In this document: positions 12,677-24,600 of the stretch, in pieces
Position numbering within the stretch: position 1 is the first letter of the stretch
Layout: each line of letters starts with the position of its first letter
Assembly: GCF_047675955.1 (NCBI RefSeq)
Contig: NC_132919.1
Coordinates: 67,002,816 to 67,066,815 of the forward strand
Direction: 5' to 3'
DNA length: 64,000 nucleotides
Source of the DNA: Chlorocebus sabaeus
Lineage: Eukaryota > Chordata > Mammalia > Primates > Cercopithecidae
The notes under the pieces: generated by a model
The model's input: the letters and a program-made list of their open reading frames with translations, nothing else
Database searches by the model: none
Told to the model about the DNA's origin: nothing
Program-made: the position numbers and the translations under genes

Positions 12677-15600
12677 CTGGAACGGAGAGGGGGCATCAGG
12701 GGAGGGCGTGAGCAGGGGCCATGGGGAGAGCCCCCCAGCAGGGTCCCCGGAGCTCAGTGCTGGGCCCTGGAGGCAGGCGGCAAGTCACAGGCTGGCCGGG
12801 GAAGGGATCTGCAGGAGGTCAGACAGTGGTGACATGGAAGACAAAACAGATGGGACGCACAGGGAGGGCCCTCCCAGGGATGGGGACCGCCAGGGGCACA
12901 GCTCCAGTTCCACTTGGTGGCGGGGGAGGGCCTGGCCGCAGCAGGGCAGTCGAGAAGGACGTGGCCTGAGCGGGCGAGGGCAGCAGGGACCTTCTTCCCT
13001 GAGCGAGGCTCTCCCACCCCTGCTGGGACAGCCTGGCAGCAGGGGTGGGGGAATCAGCCCCCGTTCCCCATCCACAGAACGCGGGGTGACGAATGAGATG
13101 GAGGAGACAAGGACAGCGGGAGGGATGACGTGGCCGGCATCACACTGCCCCCTGCTGGGTCGGGTCGTACCTTCCTCGGCGGATGTTTCTGCAGGGGGAG
13201 GATGGTGGAAGGGGAGAGGAAAAGGAGACATCTGACCTTCTGCTTCTCTCAGGGAGGGGCCTGTGGCTGCCATGCGACCCCTTGCCCCAGAGTGGGGCCA
13301 GGGTCCCCGGGGCCTGGACACTAATGTAAGGGCCTGGGAGAATTACCGAGGGCACCCCAGGTAATTACAAAAATTACAAAAAATTACAAAAATGCATCCC
13401 AGGTTCCAGTTCTGACTCCACCACTAACTCAATCATGTGACCTTGGGCCATGGGTTCCTCCTCTGAACATTAAGGGGGTTAGACCAGCACAAGGACCCCA
13501 GACTTAGACACGCACAAAGCATGACAGGCTGGGTGGGGACTGGGGACCAGAGGACACATGCCTGGCTTGGGCAGCCCCTGCCCAGCTCCATTCTGTGGCT
13601 ATTCGGGGATGCTTAGAGGCACGCTGGGGCTCAACCTCCTCATGTTTCCAGAGCTGGAAATCTGAACTGCTAGTGTAAAATCTCCTGATTTCTTTTCTTT
13701 TCTTTTCCTTTCTTTCTTTCCTTTCTTTTCTTCTCTCCTTCCTTCCTTCTTTTCTTTCTTTTTTTTTTTTTTTAGTCTTGCTCTGTCACTCAGGAGTGCA
13801 ATGGCGCGATCGCAATGGCGCGATCTCGGCTCACTGTAACCTCCACCTCCCTGGTTCAAACAATTCTCTGCCTCAGCCTCCCAAGTAGCTGGGATTACAG
13901 GTGTGTGCCACCATGGCTGGCTAATTTTTGTATTTTTAATAGAGACAGGGTTTCACCATGTTGGCCAGACTGGTCTGGAATTTCTGACCTCAGGTGATCC
14001 ATCTGCCTTGTCCTCCCAAAGTGCTGGGATTATAGGCGTGAGCTACCTCATCCAGCCTAAAATCTCCTAGTTTGGAAATGTTAAGCCCTGCAGGCGACTT
14101 GGGCCTATGACGTGTGAGCTCTGGTTTAGTTGAGTTTTCAGGGAGGGCCCCTCAGCTCCACCAGTCAGGGGTTCTGACCCTCCCATCAAGGATGCCAGGG
14201 GACACAGGGTGTGTGCGTCTCTTACTTAAATCCCCAGCCCGTGCCACCTAGGACGATGGCTGCAACCAGGACAGCCCCGGCGATGGAGCCAATGATGATG
14301 TTGGTGCCACTGGGACCTGGGGAGAAGGGCAGGGCTTAGTTGGCAAGGACAGGCATAGAGAGTGGGACAGACAGACCCCCCTCGGCCAGCTCCAGCCTCA
14401 CCTTTATATCTCTCTGTCTCCCCCGTGGGTGGGGACGTGGGCAGGGGGTTGTGGATACTGCAGTCTTTGCCTGTCCAGTCTGGCTGACAGATGCACTTCC
14501 CTTCATTACTGCAGACCTAGAGGCAGGGCAGGGCCAGGAGAGGTGAGCAGGGGCCTGTCCCCTCTTGAAAGCCTTTCCCGCCATCCCAGGCTCCAGGCAG
14601 TCACCCCGTGGTGGGAGCAAATCCGGCGCTCCCCACTGCCGGGGCAGGTGCTGAAGTTGAAGGCAGAGGCTGGCAGGCAGCGATGGTCCAGGCACAGCAT
14701 GTTGGGCCCGCAGGCTGTGCCATCCTCCACGTAGCTCAGGTCAGAGCCGTCCGCCAGCTGCACGTGGCCTCCCCTGGGGAAGCGACACAGCCAGCCTCAG
14801 CCCTCTGTCTCCTAACCCCCAGCACAGCTGCAACCTTCCCTCCCTAGTCTTGGTCCTGGCAGCACCTGCAGTCCAGCTCCTTGCCCTGGTGGTAGAAGGT
14901 GACACTACTGATGTCTCCTACCAGGTCCCCTAGCCGAGGAGCTCCAGAGACGTTGACGCAGAGGAGGAAGCCACACAGCACATCCCTGTTGGGGCACATA
15001 GAGACAGTGAGCCCCAAGTTTGACCTCAGACTCAACTACTGAACTCTAAGCTGCCCTCACCCTGCACCCTGCCACCTGATTTGCCACGTTACCACCCACT
15101 GGGACTGACAGGCTCCTCCTGGGAGAACCTGTTGCACCATCTCTGAAAAGTCTCACACCCACCCTGGAGCTGAAAGGCCCTCTGGGAGCCTCAGTACTCA
15201 CTGCTTACTGCACTGGACCCAGCCTGATCCTTTGCGCCCACAGCTCCCACGCTCCGTCCCCTCCACGTTCAGCTTCTCATAGCAGAAGCGATCAGCAGCC
15301 GCTGTGGGGAGAGGATGCCAAGTGTCACCTCACGCACCCCAGGACCCACCCCAAGACCTCAGGCCTGCATCTCCCACACTCTGGCCTGATCCCCAGGCTG
15401 CCTGCCTGGGTCCCTGAGATCCTGGGGAGCTATACCCTTGGGGGCCTGTTCAGTTGGAACCCACTCTCCCCAGGCCCTCAGCTCTGGATCCTCTGGAGTC
15501 CCCGCTCCTAGCCCTAGCCAGACTCACCATGGCCCCAAAGAGCCTGGCACTGCCGGTCCCGGGTTTTGCAGCGACCTCCATAGCAGCGGCCCTGAGGGTC

Positions 15601-18600
15601 CAAGAATTAGGAGACAAGGGATGGAGATGCTGAGTGGTCACAGTGGAGACAAGAGACTGCCCTGAAGCCCAGGCTGAGGGGACAACCATCATACCTGCTC
15701 ATGGTCACAGTAGTAACCGTCTAACTTGTGCAGGTTAGGGGGGCACTGTGGAGAGAGGGGTGGGGTTGAGTGGAGCAGCCCCAGGACTGGAGCTGAGGGC
15801 TGTGCCACGGAGGAATGCTGGGGTGCCAAGTGCCCCTCATGTGGGGGCTCATGCCACAGGGCTCTTCCACGCCTAGGACAAGCGATCTGTTTCTGGACCC
15901 AGACCACCCGGATTTGCAAGCCCCAGAGCCGCTCCAGCCTCCCTCCCTCGTAAGGCTGGGAGATAAATGCCTGGCGAGTAATTAGGTTGTAATAGATGTT
16001 AACTAATATTATCATCTACTCTGATCCCTAACCTACACCAGGCACCGGGCCAGGCGCTGGGAATACCAGTCAGACGATACATTCTGGTTTAACGATTGAA
16101 GGAACAAAGCCAGGAGCATAAAGAACCCCTTTCTCAGATAAGAAAACTGAGTCTGATCACTGGGGGTTGAAGCCAGCTGTGGAGAGGAGGGGCGTGCTGA
16201 GCACTCGCCCGGGAAAACCAAATCGACAAGGGTAGGGGTTGCTTCGCCCAGGGCTCCACAGGACGGCGGGGCCGGGCGGACCTGGCTCGAGTCCCCGGTG
16301 CAGGTCTCCGCGATGTCGCACTCGTTCACGGCCTCTCGGCAGGACACACCCCGTGGCTCGTACTAGAGAAGAGACGCGCTCCCCGGGTCAGGCAGGATGG
16401 ATGCCTCGGCCCTGCCCTCCCCAGGACGCCCACTCCCCGGGCCCCCACGTCCCCGGGCCCTCCAGCTCCCCAGCGCCCCTTATTTCCCTGCTCCCATCAA
16501 CTCTTGGGAGGCTTGTTCTTATTTCTCTGCTCCCACCAACTCTTGGACGCTCCCCACCTCGCTCCCAGCGCACTCAGCACCGCCCCCAAGCCCGCCCACG
16601 TTCCCTCCCCTCCTTGCTTCCGGGCAGCCTTCCCTTCCCGCTCCTCGTAGCCCCGCCTTCAACATCCTTCAGCCCCGCCCCTGCTCCCCATTGGCGCTAT
16701 CTTCGCATCAAGCCCCGCCCCAGAGGCCTCCGCCCACGAAGGCTCCGCTTCCCTCCCTAGCTCCCGCCCCTTATCTGAAGGCCTCCAATCGCTCCTCCTG
16801 TGTCCTGGCCCCGCCTCCCGGCCGGTCCTCCTTACCTTGCAGCGGCGACAGCAGAGCCCGTCGCTGCACATGGCGTCGTGAGTCAGGGTGCATTTCTTGC
16901 AGCAGTTGCCACCTGCGCGGCTGCACTCCTGAGGGACGCGGGAGAAGGGGAGGGAGGCGGGCGAGCCCTAATCCTCCCACTCGGACGCTCCCTCGTGCCC
17001 ACCCCCGCATCCGGGTCCCCCACCTGGCGCCCGCACCACCGCTCACCTGCACCGAGCCGCAGTCGCACTCCTCCCCTGCCTCCACAAAGCCGTTCCCGCA
17101 CTCTGGGGGGTCCAGGAGCTGGACCGGGAGGACAGGTCGGGAGTCTGACCCGGACCCCGCCCAGGCCCCGCTCCCATGCTCCCCGCCGCGGGGCTGGTAC
17201 CTTGAGGGGCTTGTTGAAGAGGCAGCTCCCACCACCCTCTTGCAGAAACTGGTTGTACTCGTCGATGCTGCAGCGCGAGAACTTGCGGGGCAGGTAGAAC
17301 CTGGATAGGGCGAGGGGAGGTGCCGCTGGCTGCTCCCTTCCAACCCACCCTCACCCGTCTCAAGGCTGGGGAGGGGGTACACTGGGGGGCTTGGTCACCA
17401 TCGCGAGGAGGCGGAGGATCTTCCCCGGGATTGCACCAGAATCCTCCCGCCTGTCCCTGTCGCTCCCGTCCCCTCCGCTGAACCTGGGGACTCGCAGCCG
17501 CGCTGGAGGGAAGGTGTCTCCATGCGAGGCTTGGGCGGCGCCCAGTGGCCACGATGCGCACTGCAGCCTGGCTGGTTTTGGTGTCCCAGCAGGGAAATCT
17601 GGGTCTCCCGGGGCAGTGTTTGCGGCAAACTGGGCTTCTTGGGATCCTGAGTGGTTCTGTGAGGTGGGCCTCTTGAGCCCCCTGGTCCAGACTGCCAAAC
17701 AATGCTCGCTCTAAGACTCCCCTCGCCCAAGACCTTCCCCCGGTTTGTCCAAGAACTCACCCAGTGTCCTCCATGATACAGCCCAGCCAGATGTCCGGAC
17801 ACTTGCAGTCCCCTGAGGGGTGAGCCAGGCGGATATGAGGGAGGCCAAGGACCACCCCTCCCACTGACACCCTCCGCGTTCCAGAGCTGCTGGGCGTGGG
17901 CCACACGGGGGCTTCCGGGGGGCGGATACCTGCCGAGCTCCGGTGTTTGTTCCACATCATGCCCAGGTTCTGCCCCAGCGTCTGGGCAAGGGTCACGGCC
18001 ATCGCCCCCATGTTGCCGTACTGGGGGTGGGGAAGATGGGGCACAGATGTCTACATCTTCCAACAGGCACGTCGTGCCCCTGAAGCCCCTTTCCCTCAGC
18101 CGCCACCCCAGCCATGTCCCCTCACTGCTCACCTCGTTCACACCCCCGCCCCGGGACAGGGAGCAGATGCCCCCCACGTAGGCTGCCCCGCTGCTGGTGC
18201 TCTGGAAAGTCCTGCCCCTGGAAGGCAGTGCACTGTCAGGATGGCCTGCTGGCCTCCCCTGTGGCTCCCCGGGTGGTGGTGGTGCCTTGGGGAGCCCCGC
18301 ACACTAGAGTCCTTCCTCGGGAGATGAGCCTGGCCCTTTACCTCAGCCTTGGTGACCCCAGGCAAGACCCTTCCCCGCCTCCTTGGGTTATTGTTTTCTT
18401 TTCTTTTTCTTTCTTTCTTTTTTTTTATTTGAGACAGAGTTTCACTCTTGTGGTCCAGGTTGGAGTGCAGTGGCACCATCTCGACTCACTGCAATCTCCA
18501 CCTCCTGCCTCAGCCTCCCGAGTAGCTGGGACTACAGGTGCACACCACCACGCCCAGCTAATTTTTGTATTTTGAGGTGGGGTTTCACCATGTTGGCCAG

Positions 18601-21600
18601 GCTGGTCTTAAACTCCTAACCTGAAATGATCCACCTGCCTTGGCCTCCGAAAGTGCTGGGATTACAGGCATGAGCCATCGCGCCTGGCCCCTTCTTGGGT
18701 TCTTTTGCCCATAAGGCAAAGGAGAGGCTCCTAGTAGACCATGTCTAGTTGCAAGGCCCTTTTATTAGATTTTTTCCGCTACCAGGGCACTGGGTCCCTG
18801 AGGAAGGGATGCTGGGACAGTTTAAAAGGGGAAAGACAGAACTAAGAGAAGGTGAGAGACAGAAGAGGGCCACCAGGGCTAAGACAAGGGCATCAACCTC
18901 AGATTCGGGGGATGATGCCCAGCCTGTTGCACGTGGCTGGGGGGAGGTGGCAGGTGCAAGGTGAGCCCAGTCCCCAGACACTGAGAGGAGCACCTGGCAC
19001 AGGGCAGGTGTTAAGTAACCCTAAGCACTGTAGCAACTAGCAGAGGCTGGCAGGAGGTGTGGGGTGGGGGACTCACGAGAAGAGGTGGGTGGCATCGCTA
19101 GGCTCAGGCAGACCCTCCCGTCGGTAGACCATGAGCCGGGCCAGGGTCTCCAGGAGGTCATCCTGCACCTGGATCTTGTCCCCATCTGCCCATGTTTCCA
19201 TGGCAACCAGGACAATGCGAGTGTTGAGCTGCTCCTTGTATATCTGGGTAGAAGATGAGGGGGCTGGAGGGTGGGAGTGGGTGTTGGGGCCAGGGCTGGA
19301 GGAGGACCTGTCTCTCCAGGAAGTGGGAGCCAGGGGCTGACAGTGCCCCCTGATGTGTGTGATGGGGTGGGGGCCATAAGGAAGAGGGAAGGAGGGAGGG
19401 AGAGCTGCTTACCACGTCAGCCAGGTTCACCACGGACTTGGCAAAGTTGCTGGTGAGGACCACCGACTGTCGCATCTGCTCGAACTGGGAGAGAGAAGAG
19501 TGCGAGGAGGGTGAGGCTCCTCTGGGGCCTCCTCCCAGTGTCACCCCCCGTCCCTGCCCTGACACTCACCAGCTGGTGGTCGTTGATCACAATTAGCTCC
19601 ACGTACTTGGTCTCACTGTGCACGGTAGGGTGGCCCCGGCGGACCTGGGGGGTGGGTGGGCACTTGGAATCAGTCCCTTCCATGTCTGACTGATCTCATG
19701 GCCAAGCCATGGGGATGGGGGGGTCTGAACTCCAGCCAGGGACAGTGGCAGCTCCCCACTGGCAGAGGGTGCTGTCCTTCCTCAGCTTTGGAATGAGGGC
19801 AGGCAGCCTCGGTTTGCCCAGGATGTGACCTCTGTAGATGCCAGCATTAGGGAAGGGGTGGGGGTTTCTCCCAGACACAGTCCCTGGTCCCCAGCCACAT
19901 CCATCTGAGCCCTCCTTCGCCCCAGCCATGGTTGGGGGTGCCCTCCTGCTCTGGGCCATGGCCCGAGGTCTCTCTGCAGCCTGAGGTCTGTGCAGCCTGA
20001 GGTCTCTGCAGCCCGAGGTCTGTGCGGGCCCCCGTACCTGCCTTTTCCTTCTCAGCCTCGGCCGGTTTGGAGGAGCCGACTGGGCAGGCACAGCAAACAG
20101 GCAGCCTGTGGGGAGGGGGCAGGTGAGGGGGGCACAGCCAGCCCCTCCCCACCCCCCTTCCCTCCCTTACCTAGTTCCCTGCATCCGAGGGGATCTGGGA
20201 GGAGAGGGGTCCGGTAAATGAGGTGGGGAAGGGGTCCCTGCAATGAGGGGAAATTAGTTCTTGGGGTGCCAACTGGGTCTGCTCCAGGCCCACTTGGGGG
20301 GGCCAGATCCAGTCCTCACCCCCATCCCACCCTGGGGTGACCCAGAACTGGCCAGAGCTCCCATGTCGGATCTGATCTCCCAGATACTCAGATTCCGGGG
20401 TCAAGACCTGGGGGCACTCTGAGAGACAGGGGCAAAGGACATTGGAGCCCAATGGGAGGTCACTTGGGGGACAGAAGGGACATTGGAGCTGGGGGCACAG
20501 GGGGAGCTGGGGCACAGGAGGGAGGGAACCAGAGCTGGGGTCACTGAAGAGGGCAGTGAAGCTGGGGTTACTGAGGGAGGAGCAGGAGGAGGAAGAGGTG
20601 GCAGCAACAGCTGTTGGGACAAGCTTGGCAGAGCCACCAGAGAGGACGGCAAGGGGCTGTGCGGGGCTTACCTGAGGGGCTCCCCAAGGTCCAGCCATGT
20701 CTTGGGGCTCCACAATGTAAGTCAGGTTCCCATCAGAGAAGACCCCACTGTGGAGAGAGAGGCGCAGCTCCCCACCATCCCCAGGCCTGGGCCGGAGGCT
20801 TCTCCCAGCTGCCTGGCCCCTCCCGGTACTCACTGCAGCCCCTGGCAGGTGGAGAGGGCAGCGAAGGAGTGCAGGTTCCCCCGGAGCTTCCCCTGGTAGT
20901 AGCAGTGGTCTCCAGCCCCCTGGAGGAGCAGAACAGTGAGCAGAATGCTGGCATGAGGCTGGGGGCAGCTGACAGCCTCAAGGCTTTTTGGGGGCCACTG
21001 AAGCTGCCCTGTGTGCAGGTGGCCACAATCCCTGAGTACACCTGGGGCTCTGGAGCCTGTTTCTAGATGAGTGGTGCTCCTAATCTGTTGTGCCACCCTG
21101 GGCAAGTTCCTAGCCCTCTCTGGGCCTCCTTCACCTCATCTATAAAATGAGGAAGCAGGACTGTAGCAACGGTTTTTTTTTTTTTTTTTTTTTTTGAGAC
21201 AGGGTCTCGCTCTGTTGCCCAAGCTGGAGTGCAGTGGTGCAATCTTGGTTCACTGCACCCTCTGCCTCCCGGATTCAAGCCATTCTCATGCCTCAGCCTC
21301 CCAAGTAGCTGGGATTACAGGCAAGTGCTACCACATATAGCTAATTTTTCTTTCTTTCTTTTTTTTTTTTGTAAGACGGAATTTTGCTCTTTTTGTCCAG
21401 GCTGGAGTGCAATGGCACGATCTCAGCTCACTGCAACCTCCACCTCCTGGGTTCAAGCGATTCTTCTGCCTCAGCCTCCCAAGTAGCTGGGATTACAGGC
21501 ACGTGCCACCATGCCCAGCTAATTTTTGTATTTTTAGTAGAGATGGGGTTTCACCATCTTAGCCAGCCTGGTCTCAAACTCCTGACCTCGTGATCCACCC

Positions 21601-24600
21601 GCCTCGGCCTCCCAATGTGCTGGGATTACAGGCGTGAGCCATTGTGCCCAGCCTAATTTTTCTATTTATTTATTTATTTGTTTGTTTTTTGAGATGGAAT
21701 TTCGCTCTTGTTCCCCAGGCTGGAGAGCAATGGCATGATCTCAGCTCACTGCAACCTCTGCCTCCCAGGTTCAAACAATTCTCCTGCCTCAGCCTCCTGA
21801 GTGGCTGGTATTACAGGCATGCACCACCATACCTGGTTCATTTTGTATTTTTAGTAGAGATGGTGTTTCACCATGTTGGCCAGGCTGGTCTCGAATTCCT
21901 GACCTCAGGTGATCTGCCCACCTCAGCCTCCCAGTGATGGGATTATAGGAACCCGGCCTACAGCAAGGGTTCCTAGCCATTTGCTGGGGCTGGGGAAGGG
22001 ATCAGACTCCTTTGAGAATAACAGGCAGCATTTATTTAGCACCTACCATGTGCCCAGCACTGCTCTGTGTACTAACCATATATTATCTCATTTAATCATG
22101 TACTCGCCCCTAACATCACACACAACCTCATGCACTGCCTCCCAGGACGACCCTGGGCCTGTGGTTGGCTGAGGAGTGATGGGCAGCATGTGTCCTCCAG
22201 GCCAGACTTGTGGGTTGGGGCTGGGGGGACCAGCAGCACCCTCCCCCTCCAGCTCTGCCTCCTGCAGAATTACTTGTGCTCCAGTTACTGAACAGGCGGT
22301 GGGGGGTGGGGGGGTGAGACAGGCTATTTATAGACACTCATTCATTTTCAGACTCTAGAGCCTGCAGGGCTGGGACCCTGGTGTCCCAGGCAGCTGGGAT
22401 TTTCCGGGGCCTTGGTACTGAGTAAGAAGGGCCTTTCCTCAGCTGCCCCTCTCAGGAGAGTCTGGAGAGGGGGATTCCTGGCAGCCGGCTCGGAACAATG
22501 AGGGTCCCTGTAGGCCCCACGCAAGGCAGGTGGGCTGGCTGGGAGTCAGAGCTCTGGGGCCAAGTGAGGGGAGCTCGGGGCCCCATGCACTCAAGCTGCC
22601 CACTGTCCACGTTCAGAGCCTCTCGGGTCAGGAGAGAGGGAAGGTGCCGAGGGGCCAGGCCCAGGACCCCATCTCCAGCAGCCACCTGTCCCTATACCTG
22701 TGACCACAGAGCCAAAGAAACAGCACCTCCCTTCCACCCCTGGCCCCGGTCCCTGCAGAGGCACTCACGGTGCTGTGCTGGGTTGTTCCCTCCCGGCTGA
22801 AGTGGCGCTCCACGTATTGCGAGGAGAGGAGGTGGCTGAGACAGAGGGGGCAGCAGGAAGGGGGGTCACGGGCGAGGTGAGGTCTGGCTTGGGGCCCGCC
22901 CCAGCTCAGGATCCAGGTACCCCCTGCCCTGGCCCAACCCCCAGCCCCCCAGCAGCCAGGCCCTCGCCATGCCTCCCCCACCCCATCACCACCCTTCCTC
23001 CTGGGCTCAAGGCCACACTCACTGGTTCAGCTCCAGGTCCAGGGTGAAGTTTGAGTTGAAGGCTGGGATGACGAAACTCACCTGGGCCAGATGGACAGGC
23101 TGGTGTGGGGGGAGGGCAGAGGGGGAGTCAACTCAGGGAGGCCTGAAGGTGGGAGTCGGGGGGACCCCGAGACAGACAGTAGCCCTGGGAGGGGGTGGCC
23201 AGCCCTAGCAGCTGAGGGGACCATTGATTTGGGGACGAGATGCTTTGCCCAAGCTCCTCTTCCTCCACGACCCTGCTCCTTCACTAGTGGGCAGAGGCAG
23301 GAGTGCTCAGCCCTGAGCACAGCCCCCTTTCTGCCCTCTGGGCCTGGGCACCTGTGCATCGGGGGGCTGGGCTGCAGGTGTGGTCGGGATGGAGAGGGCC
23401 GGCCCCGCCAGCCCTCTGCCTCATTATGCCCTCCTGGCCGGTGAGGGGCACTCCACCATCAGGCAGAGTAACAGGAGGGCCCCAGGAGTATCATGGGGAA
23501 AGGACAAACAGGAAGTGGGAGGCAGGACCCTTGCTGCCTGTTCCCCTACCCTGGCGCCAGCCTCTATCTACATAGGAGGTCTCGGACAGGGGCGAGTGGG
23601 TGGGAATGGATGGTTGCACCTCCGGAAACTGGGCGACAGGCGGGTGCCATCCTGTTGGGAGGAAGGACTTGGCTCCTCTACCCCCAAATCCATTGCCCTT
23701 TGCCTCGCCCAAAGCAGCTCATCTTTAATATTTCAATCCCATGGTTAATTTTTAAACACGGAAGTTTTCCTGATAAATTTTTCAAAGTGCAGTGAGGCTG
23801 GAGGCTCCAGGTTGCCACGGCAACGCACCAGGCCTGAGCAAGATGGCGGCCCCCCAGGCCTGGGCGCTCGAGGACGCCCGAATCACGGCAACCCCAGGGC
23901 CCAAGAAGGGCTGAGAGGACTCAGGAGTGGGGCCTTCTCCCTACTCCTTGTTCATTCCAGAAGACTGACTCCAGACCCCCACATGAGGGTCACCCACTCT
24001 GCCCTGCAGATGGGAGGCTTTTGTTCGCCGCCTGGCTTTGGTGGTGGGGACAGCAGGTTGCAGGAAGGAAGACAGCCCCAAGGTCACGGTCATGAAATCC
24101 ATAGCCTGTGCCTTGTCGTTCTTCCTCCTCAACCACCTCATCACTGCTAATCTTTACCGAGCACTTCTTGTGTGCCAGGCCCTGGTCTAAACACTACGAG
24201 TATCGCCTCGTTTGATATTCACAGCAACCCTATGGGATAGATTACTGCCATTCCCATCTGAAAGATAGGGGACAGGCACAGTGGGGCTGACTAACTTGCC
24301 CAAGGTCACACAGCTAAAAAGTGGTGGAGCTAGGGAGTCTGCTTCTAGGGCTGTCTCACCTCAAAGGTGGGGTAAAATGGAAGTGGGCCCAGTGTCCATG
24401 AGAAGTCCTGAGAGAGGAGCAAGGGGGGGGGGGCCAATGGCCAGGGCCTGGGTGAGCAGACCTCTGCGCCCCAAGGACACCGACTCATCCTATTCCAGGC
24501 TGACCAAGGCTCCCAGTTCCATCCTGAGCCCCTAGAGCATCGATCAGCCCGAAATAGAAAGTCAAGGACAAGGAGTCGCCACATCCTCTTCCCGGCCCAT

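Larger units (their letters stand above)
16230..17320. other. Internal CpG-rich block over ADAM11 exons 15-18
   Basis: Exons 15 to 18 and their introns are unusually rich in CpG, with several CCGCCC/CCCGCCC boxes at 16570-16830. The intron between exons 18 and 17 also has an imperfect 28-bp repeat with a 39-bp period (16480-16507 and 16519-16546). It could be a gene-body CpG island. Confidence 0.5.

Noticed and set aside
12414..13235. 273-codon plus-strand open frame
   Set aside because: It lies antisense across the ADAM11 3' UTR and last coding exons in GC-rich DNA, Gly/Arg-rich with no family resemblance.
23070..23082. GTGAGT inside ADAM11 exon 3 as a splice donor
   Set aside because: Ending the exon there would leave only 18 coding nt and lose the conserved prodomain segment. 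The continuous reading keeps phase with exon 4.
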